Notes under the pieces: generated by a model
What the model was told of the DNA's origin: nothing
The model's input: only the letters and a program-made list of their open reading frames with translations
The model's database searches: none
Assembly (NCBI GenBank): GCA_030830595.1
Contig: JAURMS010000383.1
Coordinates: forward strand, 1-10,998
Direction of reading: 5' to 3'
Origin: Gammaproteobacteria bacterium
GTDB taxonomy: Bacteria; Pseudomonadota; Gammaproteobacteria; Steroidobacterales; Steroidobacteraceae
DNA length: 10,998 bases
Made by a program: the position numbers and the translations under genes
Shown: piece after piece, positions 6,566 through 10,998 of the stretch
Layout of the letters: each line of letters starts with the position of its first letter
Numbering within the stretch: position 1 is the first letter of the stretch

Positions 6566-9500
6566 GACGCGCGCCTCCCGCGCCAGCTCGACCTGGCGGG
6601 CAAGGCGCTTGGCCGAGACGGGGATCGAAGTCCGCAACTCCTGGGCGAACAGGGAGACGCAGTACTCGTGGGTCATCCACAGGAGCAACTGCCCCGCAGC
6701 GCCACGGTCCTGCAGACCGAGGGCCTCACGGCGCCACTGCAGAAGCTCCACCTGCTGAGACCCTGCGGGTCCACGCGACTGCGGCAATCTCGCGATCCGC
6801 TTCAACAGGGCACGTAGATAACGCGGCAGGTGCTCGAGCCACTCGGCGGCCGCAGCGCCCATGAAACCGGGCCCAGCCAACTGATCCAGTTGGGCCCTGC
6901 AATCTCCCACCAGTGCCGGATCCAGGCCGTCCGGCAGTGAGCCCAGGGCCGCTACGGCCTGCCGCCGCAGGTCCAGTGTGTCGCGTGCTAACGCCATGAT
7001 GCGCACCGCCTCGTCGTAGACCTCGGGACGTCCGGCTTCGTAGAGCGCCTCGAACTCGGCCGCGTTCCTGGGCAAGGGCACGCCAGGGCGCAGGCAGGCA
7101 CGCTCGACCGCGCGGTCGCACAGGGCATCGACGAAATCACGAATGGGGCACACCGGCTGACACAACAGTGGCAGCTCGCGGTCCTTCGCCACCGAGGCCC
7201 GAACGTGGCGCAGCGGCGCTTCCAAGAGCAGGGTCAAGAGCCGCAACACGCCGCCCCGGTGGGCCTTTTCCGCCTCGATGGCACTGGCGAAGCAGGTCAG
7301 CCTGGCCTCTCGGCCGCCATCTTCCAGCGCAGGATAGGCCACGCCGGCTTCGCCGTTGCGCCCAAGCGGCACTTCGAGTGGCAGTTCTCCGATATCCCAT
7401 TTCCTCAGCCCGTGACGCTCGAAGGCACTTGCAGACCTGACGATTGCCTGTCGCCCGTGTTCCGCCAGCTGTCGCTGCAATGCTTCAAGGTCCCGCCCCG
7501 CACCCAGCATCCGTCCGTCCTGGTCGACCACCCGCAGGTGGTAGCGAAGGTAGGCGGGAAGGTCGATCTCGAGGAGCATGGCCGGGGAAATGGTCATGCC
7601 GGCGGCCTCCGTCAGGACCTGCGCCAGTCTCTCGAAAAAGTGCCCGCCCTCCTCGGCTCCCAAGCGCGCCAGACATGCTTCCGCCACGTCCGGCGCCGGC
7701 ACGAGGTGACGGCGCAAGCTCTTGGGCAGGCCCTTGATCAGGAGCGTGACGCGCTCGTGCCGCCATCCCGGCACGCCCCAATCCAGGTCGCGCTGCTGCA
7801 GGCGCCCGAGGGAGACCAGCGGCACAGTCAGCGTAGCGCCATCGTCATCAGCGTGAGGATCGAAGCGGTAAGTGACCCGCAGTCGCAGCCCCTCCACCAT
7901 GACTTCCTCGGGGTAGGCCCGAGCATCCGGGCGCGTCGCGCCCTGGCGCAGGATCGTGGCCTCATCGATGCGCAGCGCCTGGCCAGTGCGATCACCGCTG
8001 GCATGCAGCCATTGCAGCAGGCTTCTCAGGTCACCGACGGCCACGGGCAGGCGCTGTTCGTAAAAGTCGCGCAGCAACGCCTCATCGACGAGCACACCGC
8101 GGCGGCGCACTCGATCCTCGAGTTGCTCGAGTCGCGCCCGGACCTCGACATTGTGGCGAAGAAAGGGTGGCGGCCTGTTCAGTTGGCCAGCGAGCAAGCC
8201 CTCCTCGATCAGCAGACGGCGAGCCAGCGCCGGATCGAGACGTGCCAAGGGGACCCGGCGCCCGCTCCCCAGTCCAAGCCCGTAGTAGGACACCGACTCG
8301 GAGACGCTGGCCGCGCCCCGCTCCGGGTCCCAACGCGGGTCGCCGTGTTCCCTGCGGATCAGGTGGGGTGCTGCGGCTTCGATCCAATCGGGGCGGATAC
8401 TCGCCACCAGCCGCCCCTGAACCCGACCGGTATCCACAAGGCTCGCCGCCATGAGCCAGGGTGGGCGGCGGGCACCGGTCGGACCGGGGGCGATTTGAAA
8501 GCGAAGCCCGCGCGGCCCGAGGTAGTCGCCCTGCTCGGTCCGGCGACCGAGTTGCCCCAGCAACCCCACCAGCAGGGAACGGTGCAGGCCCTCCGGGTTC
8601 GGCGGACCCTCCGAGATCCGCCAACCGAGGCGTCTGCACTCGCCCTCCAATTGGCTGCGAAGTGCCTCCCATTCACGCATGCGCACCGCGGACAGGAATC
8701 GCTCCCGGCACCAGCGCCGCAGCGCTGAGGAGCCCGACTCGGCACGCACGCCCCTCCAGTCGGCATGCAGCCGCAGCAATCCCAGGAAATCAGAGCCGGG
8801 TTCAGCATATTCGCGATGCTTCTCGTCGGCGGCCTGACGGGACTGGAGCGGCCTTTCCCGGGGATCCTGGATACTCAGGAACGCCACCACCACGAGGGCC
8901 TCCGGGAGCGCGGCACGGCATGCGGCCTCAGCCAGCATCGCGCCGAGTCGGGGATCCAGCGGCAGCCTGGCCAGCTTGCGACCCAGTGGCGTGATCCGAC
9001 GCTCGGCGTCCAGGGCACGCAACTCCTGCAGCAACCTGACGCCGTCGCTGATGCGCCGAAGATCGGGCGGGTCGGGAAAGGGAAACTCCGCGATCTCACC
9101 CAGTCCCAGCGCCGCCATCTGCAGGACCACGCTGGCGAGATGGGTCCGCTGGATCTCGGGCGGAGTGAAGGCCTCGCGAGCCTCATAATCCGCTTCCGCA
9201 TACAGCCGAATGCAGATGCCCGGACCGGTGCGCCCGCAACGACCGGCGCGCTGGTCGGCACTGGCCCTGGAGACCCGTTCGACCGGTAGCCTCAGAACCC
9301 TTGCTTGCGGGCTGTAGCGCGCGATGCGGGCCAGGCCCGAGTCGACCACCGCCCGCACACCGGGCACGGTCAGCGAGGTCTCGGCCACGTTGGTCGACAG
9401 GATGATGCGACGCCTGCCCCCACGCTCGAAGACCCTCCGCTGCTCCTGCCAGGACAGCCTGGAAAACAGCGGCAGAAGTTCGGCACGCTGAACCACTGCG

Positions 9501-10273
9501 CGCTGCAAGGCACGCGCCGCGTCGTGAATTTCGCGCTCCCCGGGAAGGAAGCACAGGATGTCGCCGCCCTCCAGCGAGCGCTCATCGAGCAAACTGGAGA
9601 CGGCTCGAATCAGTCCGGCATTCAGGTCGAGGTCGAGGTCATCCTCGGCATCGGCTTCCAGCGGCAGGTGGCGTACTTCGATGGGGTATCCCCGGCCAGA
9701 CACTTCGATGATCGGGGCATCGCCGAGGAAAGCGGCGATCCGCTCGGGGTCCAGCGTCGCAGAGGTCACCACCAGCTTCAGGTCCGGCCGTCGCGGCAGG
9801 AGCTGCTTGAGGTAACCGAGCAGGAAATCGATGTTGAGCGAACGCTCATGTGCCTCGTCGAGGATCAGCGTGTCGTATCGGGTCAGCAAGCGGTCGGCAC
9901 GGATCTCTGCCAGCAGGATGCCATCGGTCATGACCTTGACCACGGTGGCCTCGTCCGTCGCCGAGTTGAAGCGGACCTGGAAACCCACCTCACTGCCCTG
10001 CGGCACACCCAATTCCTCGGCCAGCCTCGCTGCGACGCTGCGGGCGGCGATGCGCCGGGGCTGGGTGTGACCAATCAGGCCCTGCCGCCCCCGGCCTGCC
10101 GCCAGGCAAGCCTTGGGCAACTGGGTGGTTTTGCCAGAGCCCGTCTCGCCGCAGACCACCAGCACCTGGTGCCGGCCAAGCGCCTCGACCACCTCGTCAA
10201 AACGCTCGGTGAAGGGCAGCCCCGGCGCAGGACTGACGCGTTCGAGTGCGACGGGGAACGGACGCGCCTTCAA
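6557..10273 (-). CDS. hrpA: ATP-dependent RNA helicase HrpA (DEAH box)
   Basis: This 1238-residue protein is a DEAH/RHA RNA helicase; E. coli HrpA (about 1300 residues) has been linked to mRNA processing and to resolving stalled ribosomes. Motifs in order: GETGSGKT (Walker A, 42-49), TQPRRIAA (70-77), TDGILLAEI (116-124), DEAHERS (139-145), SAT (171-173), TNVAETSLTVPG (294-305) and QRAGRCGR (341-348). Winged-helix and helicase-associated regions follow (e.g. SIQDPRERPL, EKHREY), then the long HrpA-specific C-terminal domain with FFERLAQVL- and VSLFAQELRTSIPVSAKRL-like segments. This long extension separates it from HrpB. The only plausible start is TTG at 10273: no ATG, GTG or TTG lies between it and the in-frame stop at 10321-10319, and the first ATG is well past Walker A. 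This makes its N-terminus roughly 70 residues shorter than in E. coli. The start overlaps the sensor-kinase stop (TTGA) without a Shine-Dalgarno sequence, suggesting translational coupling. Confidence 0.96.
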   Translation of the reverse strand: MKARPFPVALERVSPAPGLPFTERFDEVVEALGRHQVLVVCGETGSGKTTQLPKACLAAGRGRQGLIGHTQPRRIAARSVAARLAEELGVPQGSEVGFQVRFNSATDEATVVKVMTDGILLAEIRADRLLTRYDTLILDEAHERSLNIDFLLGYLKQLLPRRPDLKLVVTSATLDPERIAAFLGDAPIIEVSGRGYPIEVRHLPLEADAEDDLDLDLNAGLIRAVSSLLDERSLEGGDILCFLPGEREIHDAARALQRAVVQRAELLPLFSRLSWQEQRRVFERGGRRRIILSTNVAETSLTVPGVRAVVDSGLARIARYSPQARVLRLPVERVSRASADQRAGRCGRTGPGICIRLYAEADYEAREAFTPPEIQRTHLASVVLQMAALGLGEIAEFPFPDPPDLRRISDGVRLLQELRALDAERRITPLGRKLARLPLDPRLGAMLAEAACRAALPEALVVVAFLSIQDPRERPLQSRQAADEKHREYAEPGSDFLGLLRLHADWRGVRAESGSSALRRWCRERFLSAVRMREWEALRSQLEGECRRLGWRISEGPPNPEGLHRSLLVGLLGQLGRRTEQGDYLGPRGLRFQIAPGPTGARRPPWLMAASLVDTGRVQGRLVASIRPDWIEAAAPHLIRREHGDPRWDPERGAASVSESVSYYGLGLGSGRRVPLARLDPALARRLLIEEGLLAGQLNRPPPFLRHNVEVRARLEQLEDRVRRRGVLVDEALLRDFYEQRLPVAVGDLRSLLQWLHASGDRTGQALRIDEATILRQGATRPDARAYPEEVMVEGLRLRVTYRFDPHADDDGATLTVPLVSLGRLQQRDLDWGVPGWRHERVTLLIKGLPKSLRRHLVPAPDVAEACLARLGAEEGGHFFERLAQVLTEAAGMTISPAMLLEIDLPAYLRYHLRVVDQDGRMLGAGRDLEALQRQLAEHGRQAIVRSASAFERHGLRKWDIGELPLEVPLGRNGEAGVAYPALEDGGREARLTCFASAIEAEKAHRGGVLRLLTLLLEAPLRHVRASVAKDRELPLLCQPVCPIRDFVDALCDRAVERACLRPGVPLPRNAAEFEALYEAGRPEVYDEAVRIMALARDTLDLRRQAVAALGSLPDGLDPALVGDCRAQLDQLAGPGFMGAAAAEWLEHLPRYLRALLKRIARLPQSRGPAGSQQVELLQWRREALGLQDRGAAGQLLLWMTHEYCVSLFAQELRTSIPVSAKRLARQVELAREARVSA

Positions 10274-10998
10274 CGTCCGGGCAGGCTCACGACCACGCTG
10301 GCCCCACCCAGCGCGCTGTCACCAATCGACAGGGTTCCACCGTGCGCCGCCACGATGTCAGCCGTTGCGGCCAAGCCGATGCCCTGGCCCTCGACGGCCA
10401 TGTCGATCCGGGCGCCACGACCCAGTACGTCGGCACGATGCTCGGGCGGGATGCCCGGCCCGTCATCCTCAACCACCAAGCGCATGCCCGTCCGCCGCCA
10501 ATCCGCCTCATTCCAGGGCGCCAGGTTCACCCTGACCCTGCCACGGGCAAACTTGCAGGCATTGTCGAGCAGGTTACCGGCCAATTCCATGAAGTCGCCC
10601 GCATCCATCGGGAAGGCAGTGTCCTGGTCCGCATGGCACTCAATCAGTACACCGCGCGTTGCGTGCAGCTTGGTGAGCGCGGAAACCAACTCGGCCAGGG
10701 GCTCAGCGAGCCTCACCGGCGTGACGCCCGACACCGAACCGGCGGCGCTCGCCTTCTGTAACTGATGGTCGATGATTGCCTTCATGCGCTTGAGTTGACG
10801 CTGCCAGTCCCCGCCCTGCTCTCCGGGTCCCAGCTCGCTCAGGACCGCCAGCGGCGTCTTGAGGCTGTGAGCCAGATTGCCGAGCGTGTTCCGGTAGCGT
10901 TCCTTGCGAGCCCTTTCGCTACCCAGTAGCAGGTTGAGGTTCGAGGCGACCTCCCGCAATTCCAGGGGCCAGGTGCCCTCCAGCTGCGCCCGCTCTCC
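10270..10998 (-). CDS. PhoQ-like sensor histidine kinase, C-terminal kinase core (5' end outside window)
   Basis: This is the cytoplasmic end of a two-component sensor kinase; the frame is open to the window edge, so the N-terminus is missing and the sensor domain is not seen. Visible parts: the end of a HAMP/linker region (LREVASNLNLLLGSERAR), the H-box LAHSLKTPLAVL with the phospho-accepting His encoded at 10869-10867, then a HisKA helix. The HATPase_c domain has N-box LLDNACKFA, G1 box VEDDGPGIP and G2 box GQGIGLA. The YRNTLGNLAHSLKTPLAVL arrangement and the later SALxGGA tail closely resemble PhoQ, the magnesium/cationic-peptide sensor that phosphorylates PhoP. Without the periplasmic domain or a neighbouring phoP in view I give no symbol. 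A response regulator gene is expected just beyond the window edge. The TGA stop (10272-10270) overlaps the hrpA start by 4 bases, so both genes are probably on one transcript. Kinase identity is sure; the PhoQ subtype is likely. Confidence 0.92.
   Translation of the reverse strand, partial: GERAQLEGTWPLELREVASNLNLLLGSERARKERYRNTLGNLAHSLKTPLAVLSELGPGEQGGDWQRQLKRMKAIIDHQLQKASAAGSVSGVTPVRLAEPLAELVSALTKLHATRGVLIECHADQDTAFPMDAGDFMELAGNLLDNACKFARGRVRVNLAPWNEADWRRTGMRLVVEDDGPGIPPEHRADVLGRGARIDMAVEGQGIGLAATADIVAAHGGTLSIGDSALGGASVVVSLPGR

Noticed and set aside
6581..6598. Possible intrinsic terminator after the slipin gene
   Set aside because: A stem is present but there is no T-run on either strand, and it lies within hrpA codons, so I do not annotate it as a terminator.
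7205..8728. 507-codon open frame on the plus strand opposite hrpA
   Set aside because: Low-complexity Arg/Gln/Ala composition, no domain, and fully covered by conserved HrpA sequence on the other strand.
9305..10765. 486-codon open frame on the plus strand opposite hrpA and the kinase gene
   Set aside because: It runs across two genuine genes and their junction, has no recognisable motif, and is a shadow of GC-rich coding sequence.

Overview
The window is a dense, GC-rich chromosomal stretch from a proteobacterium, most likely a gammaproteobacterium. The evidence is an RluE-type pseudouridine synthase, a full-length HrpA helicase and a PhoQ-like kinase that all resemble their enterobacterial relatives, plus a class II DAHP synthase of the kind found in Pseudomonas and Xanthomonas. 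I cannot name the genus. Codon use looks uniform. I see no mobile element, CRISPR array, tRNA, rRNA or phage gene, and the only intergenic gap over 12 bp is 133 bp long.

Layout. (1) 1-311 (+) is the C-terminal half of an RluE-like 23S rRNA pseudouridine synthase. (2) 286-1635 (-) is a complete class II DAHP synthase, the first enzyme of aromatic amino-acid synthesis; its 3' end overlaps the rluE-like gene by 26 bp. (3) 1636-1768 is the only real intergenic region, divergent, with weak candidate promoters for both sides. (4) 1769-6565 (+) is a tightly packed four-gene unit: a saccharopine/lysine dehydrogenase-like protein, an antiquitin-type (ALDH7) aminoadipate-semialdehyde dehydrogenase, an NfeD membrane serine protease and a slipin. 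Junctions are 11 bp, a 4-bp ATGA overlap, and 2 bp. (5) 6557-10273 (-) is the giant DEAH helicase HrpA, convergent with the slipin gene and overlapping it by 9 bp. (6) 10270-10998 (-) is the C-terminal kinase core of a PhoQ-like sensor kinase. Its TGA stop overlaps the TTG start of hrpA.

How they work together. The first two genes of the plus-strand unit make a coherent route: the dehydrogenase yields aminoadipate semialdehyde from saccharopine or directly from lysine, and the ALDH7 enzyme oxidises it to 2-aminoadipate. NfeD and slipin are a well-known membrane protease/scaffold pair. Their coupling to the lysine-catabolic enzymes is the least ordinary feature here. The kinase and hrpA probably share a transcript. 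I found no convincing new biological system; the findings concern gene junctions, start sites and operon composition.
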